Assembly: GCF_037076565.1 (NCBI RefSeq)
Contig: NZ_AP029028.1
Location: 4,092,001 to 4,156,000, forward strand
Source: Herbaspirillum sp. DW155
GTDB taxonomy: Bacteria; Pseudomonadota; Gammaproteobacteria; Burkholderiales; Burkholderiaceae_D
DNA: 64,000 nt
Direction: 5' to 3'
This document shows positions 52,875 through 60,710 of the stretch, piece after piece. Position numbers and translations under genes: made by a program. The notes under the pieces were generated by a model. It was not told the origin of the DNA, did no database searches, and saw nothing but the letters and a program-made list of their open reading frames with translations. How positions within the stretch are numbered: the first letter of the stretch is position 1; every line of letters begins with the position of its first letter.

Positions 52875-54170
52875 TCATCCGCGCCGCTTGAGCAGGGCGT
52901 GCAGGATGATGGCACCGAAGGTGGCGGTCCCGATGCCGCCCAGGGCGAAGCCGCCCATCTTCAGCGTGAAGTCGCCCGCGCCCAGCACCAGCGTGACGGC
53001 GGCCACGATCAGGTTGGTGTTGTTGGAGAAATCGACCTTGTTCTCGACCCAGATGCGCGCACCCGAGACGGTGATGAGACCGAACACCACGATCGACACG
53101 CCGCCCAGCACCGCGCCGGGAATGGTCAGGATCACCGCGCCGAACTTGGGCGAAAAGCCCAGCAGGATGGCGATGACGGCCGCCACCACGAAGACCAGCG
53201 TGGAGTAGATCTTGGTGACGGCCATCACGCCGATGTTCTCGGCGTAGGTGGTCACACCGGTGCCGCCGACGCTGCCCGAGAGCATGGTCGCCAGACCATC
53301 GCCGATGAAGGCGCGGCCGATATAGCGGTCCAGGTTCTGGCCGGTCATGGCCGAGACGGCCTTGATGTGGCCCAGGTTTTCGGCCACCAGGATGATGGCC
53401 ACCGGTGCCAGCAGGGCCATGGCGCTACCCTGGAAGACCGGGGAGGCGAAGTGCGGCAGGCCGAACCAGGCCGCATTGGCCACCGTGGAAAAGTCGATCG
53501 GCTTGCCCAGACCCAGGCCATTGGTCAGCACGGCATAGAGCACGTAGGCCAGCAGCAGGCCGATCAGGATCAAGAGGCGCTGCAGCATGCCGCGCGTGAA
53601 GACCGCCACGAAGCCCACACAGAGGATGGTGGCCAGCGCCATCCAGCTGTCGAAGCTGCTGCCGGAGACGCCCTTGACGGCGATGGGCGCCAGGTTCAGG
53701 CCGATCACCGCCACCACCGCGCCGGTCACCACCGGCGGCATCAGGGATTCGATCCAGCGCGTGCCCACGCCGGAGACGATCAGGCCGATGACCGCATAGA
53801 CGGCACCACAGGCGATGATGCCGCCCAGCGCCACGCCCAGGTTGGCATTGGGGCCGGAGCCGGCATAACCGGTCACCGCGATGACCAGGCCGATGAAGGA
53901 AAAGCTCGAACCCAGGTAGCTCGGCACGCGACCGCCCACCAGCAGGAAGAACAGCAGCGTGCCCACGCCCGACATCAGGATCGCCAGGTTGGGATCGAAA
54001 CCCATGAGCAGCGGGGCCAGCACGGTCGAACCGAACATGGCCACCACGTGCTGCACGCCCATGGCCAGCGTCTGCGGCGCGGGCAGGCGCTCATCGGCGG
54101 CGATCACGGCCCCCTGGCCGTCGTTGGTGCTTTGGCGCAGTCGCCATTGGGGGAAATACGAACCCGACAT
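52875..54170 (-). CDS. NCS2-family pyrimidine (uracil-type) permease
   Basis: A 431-residue, 14-helix proton symporter for nucleobases. The N-terminal ADERLPAPQTLAMGVQHVVA and VLAPLLMGFDPN are typical of the UraA/RutG branch. The substrate-binding glutamates are in ILVAENLGHIKAVSAMTG and in TTYAENIGVMAVTKIYS. The end GFALGGIGTATFGAIILHAL also fits. Whether it is UraA (uptake) or RutG (part of uracil breakdown) cannot be told; no rut or pyr genes are adjacent. GGGAG lies 4 nt before the ATG and a good promoter is 59 bp upstream. Confidence 0.92.
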   Translation of the reverse strand: MSGSYFPQWRLRQSTNDGQGAVIAADERLPAPQTLAMGVQHVVAMFGSTVLAPLLMGFDPNLAILMSGVGTLLFFLLVGGRVPSYLGSSFSFIGLVIAVTGYAGSGPNANLGVALGGIIACGAVYAVIGLIVSGVGTRWIESLMPPVVTGAVVAVIGLNLAPIAVKGVSGSSFDSWMALATILCVGFVAVFTRGMLQRLLILIGLLLAYVLYAVLTNGLGLGKPIDFSTVANAAWFGLPHFASPVFQGSAMALLAPVAIILVAENLGHIKAVSAMTGQNLDRYIGRAFIGDGLATMLSGSVGGTGVTTYAENIGVMAVTKIYSTLVFVVAAVIAILLGFSPKFGAVILTIPGAVLGGVSIVVFGLITVSGARIWVENKVDFSNNTNLIVAAVTLVLGAGDFTLKMGGFALGGIGTATFGAIILHALLKRRG

Positions 54171-54228
54171 GGAGCTCCCTTTCGTTGTGGATTTGTTTTG
54201 ATTTGTACGTGGATGTGGAACGGGGGCT

Positions 54229-54257
54229 AGTGTATTGAGCGCCCGCACAAATAACAA
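54229..54257 (-). promoter_or_regulatory. Promoter of the NCS2 permease gene
   Basis: Minus-strand TTGTTA (54257-54252), 17 bp, TACACT (54234-54229). Start near 54222, leader about 50 nt. A short A/T hairpin with seven T residues lies upstream near 54279-54300. Confidence 0.68.
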
Positions 54258-54462
54258 TTGCTGCGGCACCGCGTCGCCAAAAAAATCCGTAAAAGATTTC
54301 GGCCACCCGGCACGCTGCTGCGCGGCGGTGCAAAAAACCCGTCTGTACTGGCGCGATGCCCCAAAACTGACCGCGCATTTGCGCAAACGCGGCACGCCTT
54401 GCCTGGGCATGCTTCTTGCGCCGCGGGAGCGGTTAGAATCACGTCCCTGATTGCTTCCTGCC

Positions 54463-54885
54463 ATGTCGATGATCAACCTCACCACCCCCGCCCTGCTGTT
54501 CCCCGCGACCTCGCTGTTGCTGCTGGCCTATACCAACCGCTTCCTGGTGCTGGCGCAACTGATCCGCAATCTGCAGAACCAGGGCCAGAATGATGAACGC
54601 GGACTGGTGATCCGGCAGATCCTCAATCTCAGGAAGCGCATCGTGCTCACGCGCTACATGCAGGCGCTGGGCGTGTCCAGCTTCATCATGTGCGCCATCT
54701 CGATGTACCTGATTTTCGTGGACTTCAATCGCTGGGCCGAGGTGTTCTTCGGCATCAGCCTCATGCTGCTGGTGGCCTCGCTGCTGGTGTCGCTGTGGGA
54801 AATCATGATCAGTACGCGCGCCATCGAGATCACCCTGGAAGACATGGCCCACAAGCTGGAGCAGCGGGGCATCCTGGCCGAATGA
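54463..54885 (+). CDS. DUF2721 family membrane protein
   Basis: A 140-residue membrane protein with three hydrophobic segments (about 9-27, 72-92 and 97-116) and the family pattern PATSLLLLAYTNRFLVLAQL followed by IRQILNLRKRIVLTRYMQA. DUF2721 proteins are widespread inner-membrane proteins without known function. Start at the ATG 54463; a Met two codons later is an alternative. It is divergent from the permease gene. Confidence 0.85.
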   Translation: MSMINLTTPALLFPATSLLLLAYTNRFLVLAQLIRNLQNQGQNDERGLVIRQILNLRKRIVLTRYMQALGVSSFIMCAISMYLIFVDFNRWAEVFFGISLMLLVASLLVSLWEIMISTRAIEITLEDMAHKLEQRGILAE

Positions 54886-54985
54886 AAGCCGGCATGGGGC
54901 GAACATGTGATAATCGACCCGCCCGGCCGGCATTGCAGAGCATCACCGCCGGCGGGCACCCCTCGACTATGCATTGGAGACCTAC

Positions 54986-55288
54986 ATGATCCTGGAACTG
55001 GCGGACATCCGCATCCAACCCGGCAAGCAGGCAGAATTCGACGAAGCCATCCAGCGCGGCCTGGCGCAAACCATCAGCAAGGCCCGTGGCTATCTGGGCC
55101 ACAAGGTACAAAAAGGCATCGAGTCGCCCGAACGCTACATCCTCATGGTGTATTGGGCCACCCTGGAAAACCATACCGTGGATTTCCGTGAATCGCCCGC
55201 CTTTACCGAATGGCGCGGCATCGTCGGTCCCTTCTTCGCCGGCGCCCCGCAGGTGGAACACTTCGCGCTGCTGACCGAATCGGTCTGA
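54986..55288 (+). CDS. Antibiotic biosynthesis monooxygenase (ABM) family protein
   Basis: A 100-residue dimeric ferredoxin-like fold protein. The pattern is MILELADIRIQPGKQAEFDE, RGYLGHKVQKGIESPERYIL, VYWATLENHT and FRESPAFTEWRGIVGPFFAG. Family members include quinol monooxygenases and heme-degrading enzymes, but many have no assigned reaction. GGAGA stands 6 nt before the ATG. It is followed by a perfect 12-bp inverted repeat. Confidence 0.85.
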   Translation: MILELADIRIQPGKQAEFDEAIQRGLAQTISKARGYLGHKVQKGIESPERYILMVYWATLENHTVDFRESPAFTEWRGIVGPFFAGAPQVEHFALLTESV

Positions 55289-55367
55289 GCGCTTCGGCCT
55301 GATCTGCGCCGACCCGCGCCTATCGGCCACCGGCTGCGCCGCCAAGCCTGGCGCTGCGGAACGTTTG

Positions 55368-55411
55368 CGGCCTGCCCCTGACTAAAGGGCAGACCATGGA
55401 GGGGCAGGCCG
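55368..55411 (+). other. Perfect 12-bp inverted repeat after the ABM gene
   Basis: CGGCCTGCCCCT (55368-55379) and its complement (55400-55411) flank a 20-nt loop. No T run follows, so it is not a classical terminator; it may stabilise a 3' end or be a binding site. Confidence 0.5.
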
Positions 55412-55502
55412 ATCCGGCCGCCCCCGATGGTGGATGAACGATGACCGAGAAAGCGCCACCATGACAACAGCGCCGGTACGCACCGTGCGCAGGAACACCA
55501 GA

Positions 55503-56078
55503 ATGACCACACTGCCCCGATTCTTCTCTCCCCGCGTCCCCCGTCTGCGCGCCCGCGCCTGGGCGCTGGGCATGCTGCTGGCGCTGAGCGGCTGCAACAA
55601 TTTCAGCGGTGACGAGCGGCAGCAGGCCGAGGTCATCGGCAACTTCTACCGCATCCACCTCAAGAACCACGCCCCCGGGCTGCCCTCCGCCGAGGAACTC
55701 AAGCAGTTCGAGCCGCTGGTGAGCCGCGCGCTGTACTCCCTGCTGAGCCGCGCCGAAGCCGCCGACCTGCGCTACCACACCGTGGCCGGTGCGCAGGCGG
55801 CACCCTTGATCGAAGGCGATCTGTTCACCTCGCTCTACGAGGGTGCCACCTCCTTCGCCGTGCAATCCTGCGACAGCGAGGCTGATCGGGCTTCCTGCCA
55901 GGTCGCCTTCCGTTATCAGAAGGAAGGCGCCGACGAATCCTGGAACGACAAGATCCTGCTGGTGCGCGAAGAGCACCAATGGCGCATCGACGATATCGAG
56001 TTCATCGGCAACGACCAATCCTCCCAGCGCGAATACCTGAGCGACAACCTCGCCGACGCCATCCAGCAGGCCGAATGA
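55503..56078 (+). CDS. Lipoprotein, paralog of the next gene
   Basis: A 191-residue lipoprotein. The basic N-terminus leads into a signal segment with lipobox LSGC (near residue 32). The mature part begins NNFSGDERQQAEVIGNFYRI and has PLIEGDLFTSLYEGATSFAV, a Cys pair (SCDSEADRASCQVAF) and a C-terminal WRIDDIEFIGND strand. It resembles DUF3828-type proteins; I do not assign a function. Three in-frame starts exist; the ATG at 55503 is preferred because it gives a compact lipoprotein signal and has AGGA upstream. The next gene encodes a clear paralog. Confidence 0.78.
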   Translation: MTTLPRFFSPRVPRLRARAWALGMLLALSGCNNFSGDERQQAEVIGNFYRIHLKNHAPGLPSAEELKQFEPLVSRALYSLLSRAEAADLRYHTVAGAQAAPLIEGDLFTSLYEGATSFAVQSCDSEADRASCQVAFRYQKEGADESWNDKILLVREEHQWRIDDIEFIGNDQSSQREYLSDNLADAIQQAE

Positions 56079-56307
56079 GCCGGTCCGGCTCGCCCTGGGC
56101 CCGCCAAGGCGGAATTGGTGGCCTTTTGGCGATGTGTTCCCGGTCTTCCGGCTGAGCCTGGCAACGTAAAATTGCGCCATGGCATGCTGGTCCTTTTGCG
56201 CACGCTCGGCGCAGAGGCATCCAGGCATGCAAAAAATACCAACACAGCAATTGCATCGTGAATAACACGTCACCCGCACGCCTGCGGTGGGCTCAGGGAG
56301 AATCGGA

Positions 56308-56904
56308 TTGAAGCGGATCGGTAAGACACTCATCGTCGCCGCCAGCATGCTGCTTGCAGCCTGCTCGGCCAATGAAGAGGGCAAGGCCAAGGAACTGGTC
56401 ACGGAGTTCTACCAGACCCACGCCTCGAACCGTCCCTCGGGCGCGCTGTCGCTCAAGGAACTGATCGTCTTCCGCCGTTTCCTGTCGGTGCCGCTGTTTG
56501 ACTTGCTCAAGGATGTCTCGGTGGCCGAGGAGGCCCGTACCGCCCAATCGGCGGCGGACCAGGCTGCCGATCCCGATGCCGATCCGCTGCCGCCGCTGGT
56601 GCAGGGCGATCTCTTTACCGGCAACCCGGACGGCGCTGCCGCCTTCCGCGTGCTCGATTGCGATGCCCAGGAGCGCGAGGCCCGCTGCACGGTGGAACTG
56701 AGCCTGAGCGAGGCCAAGCCGCCCGCGCCCGCCAAATGGACCGATACGGTCCTGCTCGCCCGCGATGCGCGCGGCTGGGTCATCGACAACATCCAGTATG
56801 CCGCCGGCAATGCGCCGCTGCGCAGCGGCACGCTGCAAGATGCGATGCGCAAGGTCTTGAAGCGTGATGCGGCGCCGCTGCTGCCCCTGGCACCGGCAAA
56901 ATAA
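56308..56904 (+). CDS. Lipoprotein, paralog of the previous gene
   Basis: A 198-residue lipoprotein. The TTG at 56308 is the start: AGGGAG lies 7 nt upstream and it directly gives a compact signal peptide (MKRIGKTLIVAASMLLAAC). It shares with its neighbour the order KELVTEFYQTHASNRPSG, LSLKELIVFRRFLSVPLFDL, PLVQGDLFTGNPDGAAAF, a Cys pair in LDCDAQEREARCTVEL and WVIDNIQYAAGN. Duplication is old, since identity is modest. Function is unknown. Confidence 0.8.
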   Translation: MKRIGKTLIVAASMLLAACSANEEGKAKELVTEFYQTHASNRPSGALSLKELIVFRRFLSVPLFDLLKDVSVAEEARTAQSAADQAADPDADPLPPLVQGDLFTGNPDGAAAFRVLDCDAQEREARCTVELSLSEAKPPAPAKWTDTVLLARDARGWVIDNIQYAAGNAPLRSGTLQDAMRKVLKRDAAPLLPLAPAK

Positions 56905-57014
56905 GTCAGCGTGGGAGGGCGGCAACGCGCTTGCCCTCTTGCGCCGCCTCGAAAAAATCAGGCTTCCTGGCACCCGCTGCTTGACGGCATCGCGGCAGCC
57001 ATCGCGCAAGGCTC

Positions 57015-57020
57015 TATAAT
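57015..57020 (+). promoter_or_regulatory. Likely -10 box for sbcB
   Basis: TATAAT 29 bp before the sbcB ATG. A TTGACG at 56981-56986 is too far (28 bp) to pair normally. Confidence 0.5.
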
Positions 57021-57048
57021 CGCGCGATTCCCTTAGAAGCCTGCCGCG

Positions 57049-58485
57049 ATGTCCAATCACACCTTCCTCTGGCACGACTACGAAACCTTTGGCGCCGTGC
57101 CCCGCCGCGACCGCCCCGCGCAGTTCGCTGCCGTGCGCACCGATGCCGAACTCAACGAGATCGGCGAGCCCGTGATGATCTATTGCAAGCCGGCGCCGGA
57201 CTACCTGCCCGATCCGGTCTCCTGCCTGATCACCGGCATCACGCCGCAGCACTGCCTGGAACACGGCCTGCCCGAACATGAATTCGCCGCCCGCATCGAG
57301 CAGGTGCTCGGCGAGCCCGGCACCATCGGCGTGGGCTACAACACCATCCGTTTCGATGATGAAGTCACGCGCTTCATGTTCTGGCGCAACCTGATCGATC
57401 CCTATGCGCGCGAATGGGCCAACGGCTGCGGCCGCTGGGATCTGCTCGACGTGGTACGCCTGACCTATGCACTGCGCCCGGACGGCATCCGGTGGCCGAC
57501 CAAGGAAGACGGCAGCGTCAGCTTCAAGCTGGAGGATCTCTCCAGGGCCAATGGCCTGGTCCACGAAGCGGCGCACGACGCACTCTCCGACGTGCGCGCC
57601 ACCATTGCGCTGGCGCGCCTGATCCGCCAGAACAATCCACGCCTGTTCGACTTCGCCCTGGCCTTGCACAAGAAGGACAAGGCCGCGGCCGAGATCGGCT
57701 TGCCGGCGGCCAAGCCCTTCCTGCATGTCTCGGGCATGTTCCCGGTGGCCAATGGCTGCCTGGCGCTGATGTGGCCGCTGGGCATGCATCCGACCAACAA
57801 GAATGAAGTGATCGCCTGGGATCTCGCCCATGATCCGACCGAACTGGCGACCCTGGATGCGGCCTCGGTGCGCGAACGCATGTTCACCAAGCGTGATGAA
57901 CTGCCCGAAGGCATGATCCGCCTGCCGGTCAAGAGCATTCACCTGAACAAGTCACCGATGGTGGTGGGCAGCCTCAAGACGCTCTCGGCCGGGCGCGCAG
58001 CGCAACTGAACATCGATATCGACACCGCCCTGCGCCACGCTGAAAAGGCCGCCACGCTGCCTGACCTCGGTGCACTGTGGCGCCAGGTCTATCAGCGCGA
58101 AAACGAGGCCGCTCCGGACGTAGATGAAGATTTGTACGGCGGCTTCATCGGCAACGGCGACCGCCGCCAGTTGACGCAGCTGCGCGCGCTGCCGCCGCAG
58201 GCGCTGGCCGGTGCCAGCGTGGCCTTCGACGACATGCGATTGAATGAAATATTGTTCCGCTATCGGGCACGCAATTTCCCCGACACCCTGAGCCCGGAAG
58301 AAGCCCGGCACTGGGAAGAACACCGCGCCGCGCGCCTGTTCGACGGCGCGGGCGGTGCGCGCACCATCGCGCAACTGTTCGAGCAGATCGACCAGTTGCA
58401 GGAAGAGGCCGATGACGAACGCACCCAGGACATCCTGGGCGCGCTGTATGACTATGCGGAGATGATTGCGCCGGCCAATCAGTGA
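57049..58485 (+). CDS. sbcB: Exodeoxyribonuclease I
   Basis: Single-strand 3'-5' exonuclease of the DEDDh class, 478 residues, acting in recombination and mismatch repair. Catalytic D10 and E12 are in LWHDYETFGA; GVGYNTIRFDDEVTRFMFWR, RWDLLDVVRLTYALRPDGI and HEAAHDALSDVRAT supply the other acidic residues and the His. The C-terminal SH3-like and helical extension is present (KSIHLNKSPMVVGSLKTLS onward). It converges on the DUF3861 gene with an 18-bp gap. Confidence 0.96.
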   Translation: MSNHTFLWHDYETFGAVPRRDRPAQFAAVRTDAELNEIGEPVMIYCKPAPDYLPDPVSCLITGITPQHCLEHGLPEHEFAARIEQVLGEPGTIGVGYNTIRFDDEVTRFMFWRNLIDPYAREWANGCGRWDLLDVVRLTYALRPDGIRWPTKEDGSVSFKLEDLSRANGLVHEAAHDALSDVRATIALARLIRQNNPRLFDFALALHKKDKAAAEIGLPAAKPFLHVSGMFPVANGCLALMWPLGMHPTNKNEVIAWDLAHDPTELATLDAASVRERMFTKRDELPEGMIRLPVKSIHLNKSPMVVGSLKTLSAGRAAQLNIDIDTALRHAEKAATLPDLGALWRQVYQRENEAAPDVDEDLYGGFIGNGDRRQLTQLRALPPQALAGASVAFDDMRLNEILFRYRARNFPDTLSPEEARHWEEHRAARLFDGAGGARTIAQLFEQIDQLQEEADDERTQDILGALYDYAEMIAPANQ

Positions 58486-58503
58486 TGCCTGGCGCGCGCG
58501 GGC

Positions 58504-58827
58504 CTAGCCGGCGGCAGGACCGTCCTCGGCAGCAGCAGCCTTGCCCTGCGACTTCAACTTCATGATGAAGTCGCGGAAGGCCGGCTGGATGTCCTCGAAC
58601 AGCGGATGCTTGCGGTTCTTGAGGATCACTTCCCCGAACAGCTTCAACCCCAGCGCCAGCTGCGCGCTGGTGTCACTGTCGAATTGCCCCTTACCACGCA
58701 GGCGGGAGACGATACTGAAGAGATCGTCATGGTTGCCCGCCTCGAAAGTCAGGGGCGCGTGCAAGGCTTGTCCCTCCGAGGCCGTAGCCAGGTGCTCCAG
58801 GGTGATGCGGTAGCGATGTTCTCTCAT
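58504..58827 (-). CDS. DUF3861 domain protein
   Basis: A 107-residue protein with the DUF3861 pattern: HRYRITLEHLATASEGQA, FEAGNHDDLFSIVSRLRGKG, ALGLKLFGEVILKNRKHPLF and AFRDFIMKLK. The family has no known function. AAAGGAAC stands before the ATG at 58827; the frame upstream belongs to the overlap with padR in another frame and is not used. It follows the padR gene by 34 bp, so both are probably controlled by the palindromes upstream of padR. Confidence 0.86.
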   Translation of the reverse strand: MREHRYRITLEHLATASEGQALHAPLTFEAGNHDDLFSIVSRLRGKGQFDSDTSAQLALGLKLFGEVILKNRKHPLFEDIQPAFRDFIMKLKSQGKAAAAEDGPAAG

Positions 58828-58861
58828 GTGAAGTTCCTTTCCAGATTCCGGTAACACCGGA

Positions 58862-59491
58862 TCAGACGCGTTCCACCGCCACGGCAGCGCGGTCGATGAT
58901 GTCGATGATGGCATGCAGTTCTTCCCTGGCCAGCTTGCCCTTGGCCAGGCGCGTATGCAGGGCCATACGGAAGTTCTGCACGGCGCGGCGCAGTTCGGGC
59001 GAATCGGCGTCGGGACGCTCCTGGCGGCGCAGCTCGAACTTGCGCAGCACCTGCTGCAGCACCTCGGCATTGTCCTTCTCTTCCAGATGCGCCTGACCTT
59101 CGGGGCTGATGGTGTAGAGCTTCTTGCCGCCCTCCTCGCCCTGCACCGAGGCATGGCCCATTTCTTCCAGCAGCGTCAGGGTCGGGTAGATCACGCCCGG
59201 ACTCGGGCTGTAGCCGCCGCCGACCAACTGCTCGATGGCCTTGATCATGTCATAGCCGTGGCGCGGTTTTTCCTGCAGCAGATGCAGCATCACGATGCGC
59301 AATGCGCCCTGCTCGAACATGCGGGCGCCACGACCGCCGCCGCCTTCGCGGCCACGCGGGCCATGATGGCCGCGCGGACCGCGCTGGTCATCGTCGTCGA
59401 ACAAGCCGCCGCCGTGGTGAGGACGGTCGTGGCGCTGGTGCTTGGCGCCGTGACCTGGCTGGCCGGGTTGATGGAATAAATGCTTGAACAT
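58862..59491 (-). CDS. PadR-family regulator with His-rich N-terminus
   Basis: A 209-residue PadR repressor. Residues about 57-130 form the winged helix (FEQGALRIVMLHLLQEKPRH, GYDMIKAIEQ, SPSPGVIYPTLTLLEEMGHA, KKLYTISPEGQAHLEE) and the C-terminal part a dimerising helix. Before it lies an unusual 50-residue extension with nine His in the first 43 residues, an Asp run (DDDD) and many Gly, which might bind metal. AAGGAA lies before the ATG at 59491. Two identical 12-bp palindromes upstream are probable autoregulatory sites. It leads the operon with DUF3861. Confidence 0.9.
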   Translation of the reverse strand: MFKHLFHQPGQPGHGAKHQRHDRPHHGGGLFDDDDQRGPRGHHGPRGREGGGGRGARMFEQGALRIVMLHLLQEKPRHGYDMIKAIEQLVGGGYSPSPGVIYPTLTLLEEMGHASVQGEEGGKKLYTISPEGQAHLEEKDNAEVLQQVLRKFELRRQERPDADSPELRRAVQNFRMALHTRLAKGKLAREELHAIIDIIDRAAVAVERV

Positions 59492-59558
59492 GGTGTTTCC
59501 TTCTTGTCGGGTTGCAAAGGCAGCGACTGACGCACGCTGCGGAGCGATCGATATAGCC

Positions 59559-59597
59559 AAGATATATCTTTATTCCAGGCATTTCAAGATATATCTT
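59559..59597. promoter_or_regulatory. Two identical palindromes AAGATATATCTT (putative PadR operators)
   Basis: Perfect 12-bp palindromes at 59559-59570 and 59586-59597, centres 27 bp apart, in the padR upstream region. Minus-strand promoter elements (TTGAAA at 59587-59582 and TATATC) overlap them, so binding would block transcription. Confidence 0.7.
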
Positions 59598-59630
59598 AAT
59601 AATATTTTTCAGATTTCCGACAGGAAAGAG

Positions 59631-59673
59631 GAAGCAAAAAGCTTCACCATCTCATGCAGCGAGATGATGAAGC
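59631..59673 (-). terminator. Intrinsic terminator of the deoxyribosyltransferase-like gene
   Basis: Minus-strand 13-bp stem (GCTTCATCATCTC with one G-U pair, 59641-59673) and T run (59640-59636), 71 bp after the gene's stop. Confidence 0.85.
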
Positions 59674-59743
59674 AGTCTTAAAAGAGGTGCTGGAAAATGG
59701 GCATATGCCCGTGCGGTGAACAAGACCGTGCGGAAATCCCCGC

Positions 59744-60244
59744 TCAGCCCCGGCTTGCATGCCAGCGAGCCACACGCTGCAGACAGGTATGGACATCGCC
59801 CTGCACCAGTTCGGTGGCATGGACCAGCATGAGGTTGCGCGGCAGGCCGAAGTCCTCGATGAGCATGCCCGCATGGCAGTACCCCGGTTCAGCCTGCGGC
59901 ACCTGGCTCAGCAGGTCCTGGGCAGGCGTGTTGTAACACCACACCTTCTTGCCCCGCCCGACTGCATAGCCGATCTCGAAGACCGTTCCCGAGTCGGGCT
60001 CATGCCCGCGAAAATTGCACACATTGGCCACCACGTAATCGGCGGAATCGATCAGGGCCACGTTGATCTCGTAGATGCGGCGTGCCACTTCGGCCTTGCT
60101 GTCGCCGCTGACTTCATCATCGCCGGGGCACAGCGCCACCAGTCCGAGGTCGGCGCACCATTGCCTGATCCGCTGTTTGTGCTGCGCATAGTCGCGCTGG
60201 AAGACATCGGGGCCGGCCAGGTAGATGCGGGGCTGCGGGGTCAT
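59744..60244 (-). CDS. Nucleoside 2-deoxyribosyltransferase family protein
   Basis: A 166-residue protein. The family signature is IYLAGPDVFQRDYAQHKQRI at the N-terminus, and ADYVVANVCNFRGHEPDSGT followed by VFEIGYAVGRGKKVWCY, which holds the catalytic glutamate region. Members exchange bases on deoxyribose or hydrolyse modified nucleotides. Exact substrate is unknown. It has its own terminator; its start is the ATG at 60244. Confidence 0.88.
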   Translation of the reverse strand: MTPQPRIYLAGPDVFQRDYAQHKQRIRQWCADLGLVALCPGDDEVSGDSKAEVARRIYEINVALIDSADYVVANVCNFRGHEPDSGTVFEIGYAVGRGKKVWCYNTPAQDLLSQVPQAEPGYCHAGMLIEDFGLPRNLMLVHATELVQGDVHTCLQRVARWHASRG

Positions 60245-60299
60245 GGTTCATCCTGTGCAATACGAGGGAAACGGCAGGATAGCGCAAACCTTCATCTCC

Positions 60300-60664
60300 T
60301 TATGAACCCAGCTGCGCCACAATCTGCGCGCGATCGAAATCCGGCCCGAAATCATCCACTTGCACGCTCTGGTTGCCATAGTGGGCAAAGGCATCAACGG
60401 CTTCCTTCTCCTGCTGCGAGATCAGCTGGCGTTGCAGCGCCAGCGCGCTCCAGGCCGGGACGTCCGGCAGGTTCTGCGGCATCGGCGGCAGCTTGCCTTC
60501 CTTGATCTCGCCCTTGAGACGATGCTCCAGCTGCTGCACCACCGGCGTGAGTGCAAAGGCCCTCTCGCCACAAGCCAGCGATAAGGGGCCAGCTCAGCCG
60601 GTGGAATCGGACAGTATTGCCTTGCCAGGTCAGACAATGCCCGACAAGCCGCAGCCCATGGCAT
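60300..60664 (-). pseudogene. Small protein gene apparently split by a frameshift
   Basis: Two overlapping minus-strand frames read as one protein of about 120 residues. The first starts at ATG 60664 (MPWAAACRALSDLARQYCPI, then PPAEL). The second continues in the next frame (FALTPVVQQLEHRLKGEIKE) to the end VQVDDFGPDFDRAQIVAQLGS (20+ residues, shortened here as reading to the stop at 60300). Adding one G/C in the GGGG run at 60585-60588 would join them. Alternatives are a real 80-residue protein starting at GTG 60542, or a sequencing error. No family is recognised. Confidence 0.45.
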
Positions 60665-60710
60665 CCATTACAATCCCGGCATCGCAGACAGCAGCACCGG
60701 AGAAGACATC

